DNA of 64,000 bases from Plutella xylostella (GCF_932276165.1 NC_064009.1:1674001-1738000); one strand, 5' to 3'; numbered from the stretch's first letter, positions 21,432-32,767 are shown. Numbers and translations: made by a program. The notes: generated from the sequence alone by a model not told the origin.

Positions 21432-23440
21432 GTTTTTAGGGAAAATATTTTTTCCCCTGAAAGTGGGGAGTTTTTATTTTAAATAATAATTGTTTGTATT
21501 TATCTACACAAATGCGCCATATACCATAAATCTGTCTGACCACTTCAAAGGGGTGAAATTGCTAATGTCGGTAATTTTTTCTACGTTTTTAGGGAAATTT
21601 TGATTTTTTCCCTATACATGGGGAGTTTTTATTTTAAATTAAAATTGTATGCATTTAACTACACAAACGCGCTATACATTTGAATCTCCTCAGACCATCA
21701 CAAAACGATAAAATTGCATATTTATGTAAATTTTCCCATGTTTTTAGAGAAATTTTGATTTTTTTCCCTATACATGGGGAGTTTTTATTTTAAATTATGA
21801 TAGTATGCATTTAACTACACAAACGCGCCATACATTTGAATCTCCTCAGACCATCACAAAACGATAAAATTGCATATTTATGTAAATTTTCCCATGTTTT
21901 TAGAGAAATTTTGTTTTTTTTCTATAAGTGGGGAGTTTTTATTATTAATTAAAAATTTATGCATTTAACTACACAAACACGCCATACATTTGAATCCCCT
22001 CAGACCATCACAAAACGATAAAATTGCATATTTATGTATAATTTCTCATGTTTTTAGGGAAATTTTGGTTTTTTCCCTAAAAATGGGGAGTTTTTATTTC
22101 ATAGAAAAACTCAATCTACCTAAACACACGAATGCGCCATACAAGTCAAAACTGTCAGACCACTCCATACAGGTGAAATAGCCTTAAAACATGTAAAATT
22201 TCTCTTTTACAAAATGGCTGCCACTTCATCCGCCATTTTGATTTTTGCAGATTTCGGAATTTTCCCATGAATTTCACCATATATCCAACCATGTGCAAAG
22301 AAAAACATCACCCCACCTCCCCCCCTTCTGGGAGATCAATTCACCTCAACTTGAATCGACGTCGAACTTTTTCAAAAATATAATCTCCCGTATTTCTCAG
22401 GGTTGCCAGCCGAAAGTGATAAAAATAGTCAAATGTCATTAGTATGAGCCTTTCTGACTAAACTGCATCATTTTTTAAAATCCAAAACGGTTATTTCTAT
22501 TTTTCAGGTTTTTGGGGAAAATCTCAAAATTTTCCCTAAAAATGGGGAAATTTTATTTAACTGGTATAGTCTTCCCAACAAACTACACAAATGCGCTATA
22601 CAAGACAAATCTCCCCTACCACTCAAAACACGTGAAAAAATCAATCAAAAATCGTGAAAAAAAGTCACTTTTACAAAATGGCCGCCAAAGCAGTCCGCCA
22701 TTTTGTATTTTCAACTTTTCGGAATTTTCCCATAAACTGCACCATACAACAGACCGTGTACAAAAAAATTTCATCACCCCACCTGCCTCCCTTCTGGGAG
22801 ATCAATTCACCTCAAGTTGGGTCGACGTAAAAAAATCCGAAAAAATATAATCTCGCCTATCGCGCAGGGTTGCCAGTCGAAAGTAATAAAAATGGTCAAA
22901 TGTCATTAGTACGGGTCTTTCCGACAAAACTGCATCAAATTTTAAAATCAAAAGTTGTTATTTCTACTTTTCATGTTTTTGGGGAAAATCTCGAAATTTA
23001 CCCTAAAAATGGGGAAAATTCTTTCACATGGCAACTCTACTCGTCAAACTACACAACCGCTCCATACAAGTCAAACCTGTCAAATGCCTCCAACACAATA
23101 AAAAAATGCTTTGAAAATCCCCGAAAAAACACGTTTTTATAAAAAAATCTCCCCTCCCCCCGCAATTAAAAAAAAATCATTTTTTGGAATTTTCCCATAA
23201 ATTTCATCATGTGCCCCACCGTTTACAAAAAACACCATCCCCCCACCTCCCCCCCTTCCGGGAGATCAATTCACCTCAAGTCGGGTCTGACACGCCCTAA
23301 ACTTTGCTTCACTGCAACTCGGCCGCCATTTTGTTTTTTTATTTTTTTATATTTTTTTTATAATCTGTCAGACACTCTTAATACACCCTCGAAATATAAA
23401 AAAATGTATGGTCACCAAAAAAGAGGAGCAAAAAAAATTT
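21432..23440. repeat. 155-bp then 460-bp spaced tandem repeats with hairpins (copy 2)
   Basis: Box starts are 21432, 21585, 21740, 21896, 22050, 22508 and 22975, giving steps of 153, 155, 156, 154, 458 and 467 bp, the same pattern as copy 1. Confidence 0.9.
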
Positions 23441-23603
23441 TTTTTTTTTACAACTTTTTTTAAAATTTCGGATTTTTTCTCTACTCACTGGAGCACCCTG
23501 TACATTTCCCTAAAACATTTTCATATCAAAAAATGGCTCCTTCTGGGAGAACAATCATGTCAATGAATCAGTCAGTGGTAATCCAGCTATATTATATATT
23601 ATA

Positions 23604-23831
23604 ATAATGTTTGCTTAACGAAATGGTTATGATTATGATGTACTGGGAATGCATTTTAAAGTTTTACTATTAAATTGTTAACCTGTAATAAATTCCGTAT
23701 ATAAATTGTAACAAGATCCAACCGTCGTTTATTTATTAAGATGATTAAATTATTTTACGACTTACAATTAGTTACATCTACAGTTTTAACTACCAACTAA
23801 GTTTTTACAGTATCTGTTAAATATTTATTAA
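23604..23831. other. Spacer
   Basis: AT-rich, nothing recognised. Confidence 0.4.
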
Positions 23832-23982
23832 CTAGCTGTTCCCGCGCGCTTCGCTTCGCCTTAAAAAGTTTTCCCATGGGAATTCCGAGATAAAAAGTAC
23901 CCTATGTTCTTTCCCAGGGTCTATACCATATGTATACCAAATTTCATTCAAATCCGTTCAGTAGTTTTGGCGTGAAAGAGTA

Positions 23983-24021
<39 letters not shown>

Positions 24022-24054
24022 CAGTTACTTTCGCATTTATAATATTAGTTAGGA
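23832..24054 (-). mobile_element. Helitron-like non-autonomous element with (GTCT)n
   Basis: On the minus strand it starts TCCTAACTAATATTATAAAT, carries (GTCT)n, then the conserved CACGCCAAAACTACTGAACG region, and ends in a GCGAAGCGAAGC hairpin-prone segment plus CTAG. The host bases are A before TC and T after CTAG, the Helitron insertion pattern. Other copies: 24151-25568, 33315-33514, 46223-46417, 47652-47858 and 63871-64000. Confidence 0.87.
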
Positions 24055-24175
24055 TTGTGTAAGATCCTTTTAACAGTTAAAATATAAACTAAATAGAGCT
24101 TTTCACGTGAGCTTTACCTAATCTAATCTAGTGTGAAATTGTCATATAAATCCTAACTAATATTATAGGTAACTG

Positions 24176-24230
<55 letters not shown>

Positions 24231-24734
24231 TACTCTTTAACGCCAAAACTACTGAACGGATTTGAATGAAATTTGGTATACAGACGGTCTAGACCAGCTA
24301 TACTCAAACTGCGGCCCGCGGGCCGCATGTGGCCCGCCGGGCCTTTCTCAGTGGCCCGCGTGCCATGAGAGATAATAGAGAATATAGGTAAAACTATTGT
24401 TAAATGAACAAAATGAGAACTTTGATTGTTTAATTTCAAAAAAATTCTTATTATATCACAGGTAATATTTTTAAAATTTCTAAAAATAACCTTAGTCCAT
24501 AATGAATTATAGTACTTTACTTATTATAGTTTTAAATTCTAAAATTGCATTATATATACTCTAGTATTCTTACACAAATAATGTTATATAATAATGTACA
24601 TAATTATAAGCGTATTTATAATCGTACCATATTTTCGGGAAGAGCATCTACTCATCCTAAGCTACAGGTTTTCCACCTATTTAGGGAGTAGAGACTTGAC
24701 CCTTGTTCTACTATATAATTGTATAACAAGAATG

Positions 24735-24785
24735 TAAGAATGTTTTTGAAATAAAGATTATTTATTTATTTATTTTATTTATAAG
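24735..24785 (+). mobile_element. Retroposon tail inside the hAT element
   Basis: AATAAAGATTATTTATTTAT is followed by a (TTTA)n run, the form of a LINE or SINE 3' end with simple tail. The 5' part could not be delimited. Confidence 0.5.
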
Positions 24786-24868
24786 TACATTCTGTGTATA
24801 AAGTATCGGGATTATATCCATAAAACAAAAAATGTTTGTTATTCATCCAAATTTATTTTATAACTTTC

Positions 24869-25362
24869 AAATTTTGCTCCTTAAGAAACGATACACATAC
24901 GCCAACAAATTATCCAATCATCACAACATTTTTTTAAACGTTTAAACGCTGTTTACAGAGAAAATAATATTATTTGCGGGTTATGTAGAATTTAATACAT
25001 TCGACGAAGAAGGTCAAAATGAGATATGTGGAAAAAAAATCGAGAAAAGATTTTGCACTACGATATCGCGCCTTTCGCACGAGAATCATCATTGTGAATG
25101 ATTTTTTGAGCAAACACTCAAAAAATACCATCGAGCATTCACCATATTAACCAGATATGGCTGCAGCTCACAGCTCTAGCTCTAAAAAAGAAGCTAGAGC
25201 CGTGAATTACTACTTCGAGGCACTGTTTTCAATCGATAGAAGACAATAAAGAAAAATCGCCGCGACTACTAAACACAACTCTGAAAACAGCGTTTAAAAA
25301 AATGTTGTGGTGATTGGATGATTCGTTGGCGTATGTGTATGGTTTCTGAAGGAGCAAATTTT
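24869..25362. mobile_element. Foldback element nested in the hAT copy
   Basis: Arms 24869-24960 and 25279-25362 are reverse complements over about 85 bases (AAATTTTGCTCCTTAAGAAA at the left edge), with a few mismatches and one 8-bp duplication in the left arm. The 310-bp loop has its own short palindrome (CAGCTCTAGCTC... / ...AAGCTAGAGC). No flanking duplication was resolved. Confidence 0.75.
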
Positions 25363-25568
25363 ATTATTCGATAGTTTACATCGCCCTATAATAGTAAAAA
25401 AAAAAAATTGCTTGCGGCCCGCGACCCCATGACTTGAACGTGTTTGTGGCCCTTATATAAAAAAGGTTGAGTACCAATGGTCTAGACCCTGGGAAAGAAC
25501 ATAGGCTACTTTTTATCCCGGAATTCCCACGGGAAAACTTTTTAAGGCGAAGGCGCGGGACCAGCTAG

Positions 25569-26972
25569 TTAGTAATAAACTTCCCATTGGACAAAGCGGA
25601 CTATCCAAAATTTCTTCTGATTTTCCAGTTAATTGTTTTTCATAAGCACATTATTAAGTTTTCAGAAGTTTAAAAACTTCCAAAACGATCTAATAGCCTA
25701 AAACACGAAGTCACAATACAACACCTAGTAAAGAAAAGATCCTAGATAAAAACCTAGCTCCTCTACCTAGCCTCTCTACCTCTACGGAAATTTTCTTGTC
25801 AATATACGCATTACGCTACACCAGTAGTAAAAGAAACCGCGGAGGCCCTGCTCATTACAGCCAACAAACCTTTGCGGTCGCTCCTAGACCAGTAAAATAA
25901 CCCATAAAGCAGTAGGAGCTCCTCAACAATGATTCAAGATGGCGGCCACAACACTTACCGTGCGGTGATAACTTGTGGTCTCATCTCTAGGCGTTTGTTG
26001 TGATCGAAGACATTGCTCTTAGCGGTAAGACTGCCGGTGTAAGAAGGCGTTGGCAGTGAGGGAGGATTTTGGTTGGTTGACTTTTATTTGGTAGTCAGCA
26101 AAGACTGGAGGTGAAGTTACAGAAATAGTTTATGTCAATTTGTAATAATCTTGAGCTGCTGATCCTGAACTGAAAAATAATCCAGCTGTAATTTTAATTT
26201 AATACTAATAAATAATTAAAATTATATTTTTTTCAAATTTGACCTGACCTTAACACAACTATTTATTGATCCAGCCTCAAATTATAAACCTAATTTCGCA
26301 TCAGCATATTCGTTAGATTACTTTCATAGATGCTATACTTACCGACAGACACACTCAAACGTCAAACACTCCTCTTTCCCCGCTGGTAAAAGCGAATGAA
26401 CAGCGCCGACGCAATCAGCATGGTAATGGGAGCGTAAGTCATCGACGCAAACATCGACTAGTGATCGCCGGTTTATGATAATGTAAGTAGATTTAAATGT
26501 ACGTCCGAGCCTCCGAGTTGGTAGTGAGCGGACAGTGCGGCGGCAGAATAAATAATTTAATGAATAGGTAAATAGTCATCAGGCTAGACACCCATATTAC
26601 AAACTTTAAGATTACAAGATATAGTTATAATAGGAAGATAGAATTTTATTAGAAAGAAAGAAACTTATTTGACACACTGACAAAGAATAAAGAAAATACT
26701 ACAATCCAACATAGACAATAACAAAATAGATTGCTGTCCAGAGCGTCAAAAAGGCGCCAGCTCAGCATGTGCTGTGGAGAATAAAGCCACAGCGCTGATT
26801 TTCAGGTGGTTTGTTAGGCGGTTCTCACACTAACACCCATCACACTGCATGTTGTGTGAATGCGAGCCCGATTCCGTGTGTGCAGAACGGACGATGGCAC
26901 ATTTGGGGTAGGTATTTAATCGTTGGCCCGAACCAAACCATACTACTCGATCTTCTAATGTGTTGATTTCCT
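25569..26972. other. No gene recognised; one LINE 3' fragment
   Basis: At 25998-26050 the string GACATTGCTCTTAGCGGTAA matches the LINE 3' block of 39604-39722, so the frame that looks spliced on the minus strand here is not host coding. The block 26395-26470 gives a 30-codon minus-strand ORF with one hydrophobic stretch, but nothing supports expression. Confidence 0.45.
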
Positions 26973-27100
26973 CATAATATATGAGTCCACCAACCCGCAC
27001 TTGGCCAGCGTGGTGGACTAGGCCTAAAACCCTTCCTTCATTGGAAGGAGACCCGTGCCCCAGCAGTGGGGACGTAATGGGTCGTGATGATGATGATATG
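26973..27100 (+). mobile_element. 3' end of a retroposon with (GAT)n tail
   Basis: The segment ACCAACCCGCACTTGGCCAG recurs in SINE family C (8870). It continues to GCCCCAGCAGTGGGGACG and a GATGATGAT tail, the end of an RTE-like LINE or a SINE that borrowed it. A minus-strand fragment of the same end is at 48695-48741. Confidence 0.78.
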
Positions 27101-27112
27101 ATGTAATATGCC

Positions 27113-27184
27113 ATCTCTACACATATGCCCGCCACACCTCGTTGGCGAATGCGCGAATGGCGAGGCGAGGCTTTTGTGTAGATA
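27113..27184. mobile_element. Small inverted-repeat element
   Basis: TCTCTACACATATGCCCGCC at the left pairs with GGCGAGGCTTTTGTGTAGAT at the right with a few mismatches. Confidence 0.55.
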
Positions 27185-27645
27185 TGATTATAAAAGATCA
27201 AAAACAACATACCCTAGATACTGACGAGTCTAAAAACAACAATATGCTAACTTTCGAGCATTTTAAATAAGAAAGCCATGGTCTATGAAGTCCACATTAC
27301 TGTTCTCTCACTGCACCTACCTGCTCCTTCGACAGAGTACAAACGAGTGGATATAAAATTTTACGACAGCATTTTATCTATCACTTTAATTGTATAAAGT
27401 CTGAATTATTGAGCTAATACTAGACTATCGCCCTCATTCGGTCTTGCCAGTTCATTTGATTAGATTGTCTAGTTTCATGTTTTAGGCTTTTTTTTGCTTC
27501 TGTTTTTTTCCTTTATATCTACCGGCAATAGATTTAACTATATTTCTGCTTGAAAATCACATTTATATTATGCATAATGATGTGTCTTTTTTTTCCTAAA
27601 AGAAACAACACAATAATTTTAACCGCTTAAAATTGATGCAACTAG
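27185..27645. other. Unassigned spacer
   Basis: Nothing recognised. Confidence 0.4.
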
Positions 27646-27722
27646 CAAAAGCCTGGATTCGAACCCCTGGCTTCATCGCTAGAGGCAGGGTTGTTAACCA
27701 CTGTGCCATGGCGTCGGCTGAC
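27646..27722 (-). mobile_element. tRNA-derived SINE head, family D
   Basis: On the minus strand an A-box-like TGGCACAGTGGTTAAC and a B box GGGTTCGAATCC are about 40 bases apart, as in a tRNA. The sequence on either side is not shared with families A to C. Confidence 0.7.
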
Positions 27723-27850
27723 CCGTGGGAATGTCCCAATGGGTTGGTCAGGCTTCCTCGTAGCGGCTCGGAGTAGGGACCACACCACTCTCCGTACTAT
27801 TTCGTTTGGAGCAAGGTAAAAGGTTCTTACCACTAGTGTGAGCTATTTTT

Positions 27851-27925
27851 AACCCCCGGTGAAAAATATAGGTGTTATAAGTTTAATGTCTGTGCTAGAG
27901 TAGCTCCCAAACGGCTGAACTTTGT
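27851..27925 (+). repeat. Interspersed repeat, GTGTTATAAGTTT family, truncated
   Basis: Starts ACCCCCGGTGAAAAATATAG, then GGTGTTATAAGTTTAATGTC and a CCCAAACGGCTGAAC end, matching the fuller copy at 48060-48245. Confidence 0.72.
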
Positions 27926-28892
27926 TGTGTTTAGCATTTACGAGTATATTTGTCTTTGACCAGAAGGCTTATTATAACAATGTTAATATTTATTGGAAGA
28001 ACTGGATAGTCACAGATACACACACGATTAACACCCTCCTTTTTCAGTCGAAGAGTAACACTTTGAATATCGCTTCTGCTTATAACTTGCACAGTGACAC
28101 ACCACGGCCGCGTGTCCACACTATTGACAGTTCAAACTGTTGACAGAAGAGGTCGGTGACCCCGCTTCCGGCTCCGAAGAGTCCTAGCATTGCCTATCTG
28201 CCGGTTTCACAACTTAGAGATAAATAGTGAAGTTAAAAACAACTCAGTAGATATGCAGCGATTGACTGATTATCTGACTTCTAAAAAAGAAGATGTATCT
28301 CAATTCGTCTGTGTGTATTTTTTTTTGCAAAATTAATTACTGAAATAAATATTTTAGTTAAATCGCTTCTGAAACAAAAACGTATACAGGATGATATTTG
28401 CCAGGTGACTTTAGGATTGTAGAGAAATGTATCTGACATATGTACTAAAATACTTTCATTATGAAAGCAAAAAGAAAAAGCTAAAAAACTGTTGTTATTT
28501 ATTCCTATTCTACATTCCTATTGACCACGTTTTTAACTTTACCTGTTAATTATTTAATTAAATTGCTACTTTCTTTCTGACATACAGTGTATAATTGTAT
28601 ATTGTTTCAATTTACCCGTATGGTTATCCTCTTTTGGTCTTGTTAAAAAGTGGATCAATCAGCCAATACCTAATTGCCAGTCACGTGAGAAAATAATACT
28701 TACCTACTTTTTAGCCGGGGGAATAAAACGACCAGTGTAGCGGATTTGCTGGATGTCGAAGTTTTACCGAATGATTCTTAAATTACAACTTAATCAACGT
28801 TAAAAATCCGCATAATACAACACTAACTAATGTTGTCCAACTGTAAAGCAATAACGCACAGTCCAACATATGTGAACATATGTAAACATATA
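27926..28892. other. Unassigned AT-rich stretch
   Basis: ORFs on both strands at 27922-28143 overlap each other and are not protein-like. Nothing else was recognised. Confidence 0.45.
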
Positions 28893-29146
28893 CACACGCA
28901 CTCACGCCTTGTACTAATGTACTCCCTTGCGGGGTAGGCAGAGGTGCATTGCTGCACCCACTTTTCGCCAGAGTGTTATGTTAGTCCCAATGTAATAGGT
29001 GGCGGGCCTATTGCCATTTTACGGGCACATCCAAGACCCGAGAACAAATATCTGTGTTTAAACAAATATCTGCCCCAGCCGGGAATCGAACCCGGGACCA
29101 TCGGCTCAGTAGTCAGGGTCACTAACCACTACGCCATTCGGTCGTC
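28893..29146 (-). mobile_element. tRNA-derived SINE, family A
   Basis: Near full-length minus-strand copy with intact B box (GGTTCGATTCC on the minus strand). No clear target duplication could be read. Confidence 0.9.
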
Positions 29147-29159
29147 ACGAATCTATTTT

Positions 29160-29230
29160 GTTGTATTAAGCTTACCGATTGCCCGACAGCTACCTTTCGT
29201 TGGTTTTTCATCAATATTACAGTACTCGTT
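29160..29230 (-). mobile_element. Partial MITE (family of 59661-59806)
   Basis: TTACCGATTGCCCGACAGCT and the CGTTGGTTTTTCATCAATAT block correspond to the inner half of the copy at 14888-15297. Confidence 0.6.
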
Positions 29231-29721
29231 CATCAGAAAATTGTATAGGTATCATATCATAAAATTTACATTTATACGATGAATAAAAACATTTTGACTT
29301 TGACTTTTAGCTAGCTCACACAATTCACGCAAAACGCAGCGAGAAACGATCGCCTTGGAGAATCCTCAACAGTAGTCGAGTTAGCCCCCACCGGAACAAA
29401 CCTGCTCGCTACATTGTAGCGACCACGCATGCGCAGTAGCTAATTGTATCTTTTTACTCAAAAATAATAAAAAAAATACTCCTTTCAAACGGTAACGAAT
29501 TTTATTGCCTCGTTTATAGCCATCACACTTCATTTGCAGTGAGTTTAATGGGACTTGCTTAGTTTGTTTTTTACTTGCGCATAATAATTAACATAAATAA
29601 TATAGAGGTATGAGTGTTTGTATAAGCACTGACTTTTGTCGCCCAGGCGAATGACGATAAAATTATGATTGGCTAATCCTTTCAACACGGTGAAAAACCC
29701 TATGGATAAGCGTCTGCCTTT
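29231..29721. other. Unassigned spacer
   Basis: No gene or family recognised. Confidence 0.4.
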
Positions 29722-29890
29722 CGTCATATTACGCAACGGACGCATCGCATTTAGTATTATTTGTATAGAAATTCACACAAGTGCGTCCACTTCATCGACA
29801 TTGCCGACGCCTCGCTGTTTCTCCATACATTTATGACAATCCGTTTGGTCCAATACGTACGATACTGATAGGTCGACGCTTACCTTAAAG
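29722..29890 (-). mobile_element. MITE (family GGTAAGCGTCC)
   Basis: Core blocks GCAACGGACGCATCGCATTT, AAGTGCGTCCACTTCATCG and CAATCCGTTTGGTCCAATAC, ending GACGCTTACCTTAA. Sister copies: 43529-43682 and 49242-49632. Confidence 0.8.
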
Positions 29891-29933
29891 CAGCTCTACG
29901 CTACACTAAGAGAAAGACTCAGGTATTGTTTGA

Positions 29934-30160
29934 TAGGTAAATAAAATAAATATATAATAAATATGTGGGGACATCTCACACACAGCCATCCGACCCCAAG
30001 CTAGGCAGAACCTGTGTCGGACAGCTGATATATCTACACAAGTACATAGATCAGAGTACAAATATCTGTCCTTAAACAAATATCTGCCCCAGCCGGGAAT
30101 CGAACCCGGGACCTTCTGCATAGCAATCAAGGTCACTAACCACTACACCATTCGGCCGTC
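29934..30160 (-). mobile_element. tRNA-derived SINE, family B
   Basis: The tRNA-like head (minus-strand B box GGTTCGATTCC) is shared with family A, but the body differs: it ends in a GATGTCCCCACATATTTATT tail. A 10-bp direct repeat TAAAATAAAT may be the target duplication. Other copies: 38914-39175 and 46095-46525. Confidence 0.87.
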
Positions 30161-30904
30161 TAAAATAAATAAACACACATCTCTACTCGCAGATAGACAA
30201 ATAGTCAAGGAGTACAGCTGCCGATACAACCCTGCATTAGTATGCACCTGTTATTCTGTACCCGACTCCGCCGTATACAGATTCACCTTTGGTCTTCCGT
30301 CAGATAAACAGGACACGTATTCGGTAATACTGGTAAAATTCTATTCTGAAGCAATTCTATGCATCTGTTATTTAAAAAAATATTGTTAAATATTTATTTT
30401 GCCCTTTTTATCTGTCTGAGAATATAAGAAAACTTAAAGATTATACTCGTATGTATTTCCATGTAGATGGTAGGTTACATAGATGCTTCACTTACATACG
30501 CAACAAATCACTAGTAAAGAAGAATATAATTATAAATAAGTAGTACTCACTTATGTATAAATATCTTCTTGGACTAAATCAGCGTAGATGAGTACTTTTT
30601 CATCATGTAGTAGTTTATATATTTTGGCACTATTACACTGCAACTATGCGTGCATAAGTATTGCGTAACTAAATTGATAACTCATCCAATCTTGAACCTA
30701 TTCAGAATCCAGAATATAGCCGTTTATAGAAGGAAACTACACAATGGCATCTTGATCCTTTCCTTACATTGCTTGTGATAGACAACTCAATGTATATTGA
30801 TTGTTCGACCGACCAATCCTGAGCGTTGACTACTCCTTGTCATAGATGAATGGCATAGATTCAGATATGCATATAGGCATGGATTTAAATTATATTGAAA
30901 ACTT
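30161..30904. other. Unassigned AT-rich stretch
   Basis: Nothing recognised. Confidence 0.45.
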
Positions 30905-30907
30905 TTA

Positions 30908-32191
30908 GGCCAAGATAAATAGACGAAACTAAGACGGAGTCTTAGCTTAAGCACATGCTAAGAACACGAATTCACTAAAATAGACACTACTTGAGCACAG
31001 ACTATGCCAGTAAGTTCGCACTCTGACTTAGCCGAGTTCGAGTTCACATTTGTCAAGACTTAGCCCTTGCTTAGCAAACCCAAGTTGTCACATCTGCCAC
31101 ACTCTCAGGAAATTATTATTCTATGCTCTCAGGCTATCCACAGACCACATTTATACCAAATTTGCTAAAAAACTACGGAATGAAACTATGACCACAGATA
31201 AATAAATATACATTTGACGCAGATTTGACATAACAGGTTCTAAGCCAGTGACTTAGCCGAGCAAACGCTATAGCTCGACAACTTCGTGCGCGACCCTCCT
31301 TGCGGGGTGAAAGACGTGGGAGGGACGAGGTAACCAAGGTGACAGCGGATAGCGGGTGGTGTAGCGGGGAAGGGCAACGCGTGCACTGCACGTCATTATT
31401 ACGGCAGTCTCGGCCGCGCAGCCGAGGCGGCCACATGTGTTGTAGAATCTGTCATAATTTGAGTGCGACGCACATGAGACCACTGATCCTGAGACCATTA
31501 GTCTCAAGATCTGTGTTGAGGCCAGAACCTCCACAATCTTTGAAATATTTATCCTTTTAATTTTTACAATCATATAATTATTATCTATGATTCGCCAATA
31601 AAATAACGTCAAAAACCACAAATCGTATAATTTCGAAAATAGATTAAATCGCATTATAAAACTATATAATCTTCGGAGATTTTCTGTATAACCGTGTGTC
31701 GAATCAGCCCTGAGTCTAATGAGTAAGCCTATTACACGACAGACTAAATGAATAAGATGATGAAGATGACGACGACAACGTGACATGGATAACATAAAAT
31801 ACTTTAACATAAATAAATAAAAATACTCTGCCTATTAGTCTGTCCTCAACTGCCAACAATACTTTAAATGAATAAATAATAAAACTAGTTTTAAGAACCT
31901 TTTTATTGATCAACATAATTTACTTCTTACATTACGTCACAAATAGTGACAAGTCATCGCGAGATTTATCTGGGCACACTTTTCTCCGTGTGTACTATGT
32001 GTTCAAAAATGTCGTGCTACCTCGCCCCCGCCACTGCTTTCACCCCGCAAGGAGGGTCGCGCACGAAGTTGTCAAGCTATAAGTAGTGTCTATTTTAGAG
32101 ACTCATTGCAAATCGACTTAGTTCAGGTGAAGTCGTACTTGGCTAAGCATTAGTTTGAGCAAGTGCTAAGCAACGACTATTTATCTGGGCC
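30908..32191. mobile_element. PIF/Harbinger-type element with layered inverted repeats, 1284 bp
   Basis: The ends GGCCAAGATAAATAG and CTATTTATCTGGGCC are flanked by TTA on both sides (30905-30907, 32192-32194), the 3-bp target of Harbinger elements. Further in, ATAGACACTACTT pairs with AAGTAGTGTCTAT, and a 40-bp arm (31274-31313) pairs with 32037-32076 with one mismatch. ORFs up to 180 codons on the minus strand show no transposase or Myb-like motif, so the copy looks non-autonomous. Confidence 0.84.
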
Positions 32192-32194
32192 TTA

Positions 32195-32641
32195 GAAAAT
32201 AATGTTTTTGAAGTTCAAACGTATGTTAAGATTTTTAAGGAATTTGGTATTCAAATTGGAAATCGAACTAGAATGGTACCTATATATCTAATTGGAAATT
32301 ATGCGTCATACGTGAGAAAAAAAAACTTTATAGGTAATAGAGATTGACAGGAAAAACTGGAACAATTTCAGGTACCTATTGACATAAAAATTTAAATGAA
32401 TGTTTTTTGTTACTGAAAGATTAAACGTTGACAATATTCAATTTCTCCCTAGTATTAGAATTCAACGCACGAGAACTTTCTTTTTCAAATCATTTTATGG
32501 TGTCCTATATTTATTACTATTTTACTGCTATTTATGCAGGGTATAAACGATTATAATAACTAACTTGGTATTAATAACTATGAAGGATTTGAAATAGTTT
32601 CTGTCGGTTTTACTTGTAATCTTTAATTTTATACGGTGACG
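32195..32641. other. Unassigned spacer
   Basis: Nothing recognised. Confidence 0.4.
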
Positions 32642-32643
32642 TA

Positions 32644-32765
32644 CAGTCAGCTGCATAAGTAGCTATACACTTTTGTACCTTGTCAAACTACCTACAATGT
32701 TTGATTAGGCAGTTTATGAGTTTGACAAGATACAAAGGTGCACAGCTACTGATGCAGCTGACTGT
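32644..32765. mobile_element. TA-flanked MITE (TIR CAGTCAGCTGC)
   Basis: TIRs CAGTCAGCTGCATAAGTAGC and its near-exact complement, within TA dinucleotides (32642-32643, 32766-32767). Sister of 11829-11960. Confidence 0.93.
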
Positions 32766-32767
32766 AC

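Larger units (their letters stand above)
19485..23603 (-). mobile_element. 4.13-kb non-coding composite element, copy 2
   Basis: Every sub-block of copy 1 recurs in the same order and spacing, with scattered substitutions and small indels. The copy is joined head-to-tail to copy 1 without spacer. Its right end (ATCCAGCTATATTATATATT) resembles the junction sequence and also the DNA just left of copy 1 (AGCTTTATATTAATAA), which suggests duplication through short homology or rolling-circle tandem replication. Confidence 0.78.
24295..25479. mobile_element. hAT-type non-autonomous element, 1185 bp
   Basis: An exact 8-bp duplication GTCTAGAC flanks it (24287-24294, 25480-25487), the hallmark length for hAT. 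Ends are CAGCTATACTCAAACTGCGG and, reversed from the right, CATTGGTACTCAACC. The subterminal GCGGCCCGCGGGCCGC string is typical of many hAT families. No transposase frame is left. It contains an internal foldback at 24869-25362. Confidence 0.93.
24151..25568 (+). mobile_element. Helitron-like element with (GTCT)n, split by a hAT element
   Basis: The left part 24151-24294 and right part 25488-25568 join to give one normal copy starting TCCTAACTAATATTATA and ending CAGCTAG. The (GTCT)n run at 24175-24230 is the longest in the window. It faces the copy at 23832-24054 head to head across about 96 bp. Confidence 0.88.

Noticed and set aside
25975..26090. Apparent minus-strand exon ending at ACG|GTAAGT
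   Set aside because: The frame covers a LINE 3' block (GACATTGCTCTTAGCGGTAA) shared with other copies, so the good donor is coincidental.
26395..26470. Small hydrophobic peptide (30 codons, minus strand)
   Set aside because: No start context, homologue or transcript signal; the GC-rich block could be an unlisted repeat.
31268..31810. 180-codon minus-strand ORF
   Set aside because: It lies inside the Harbinger-like element, includes the inverted repeat, and shows no transposase, Myb or other motif.
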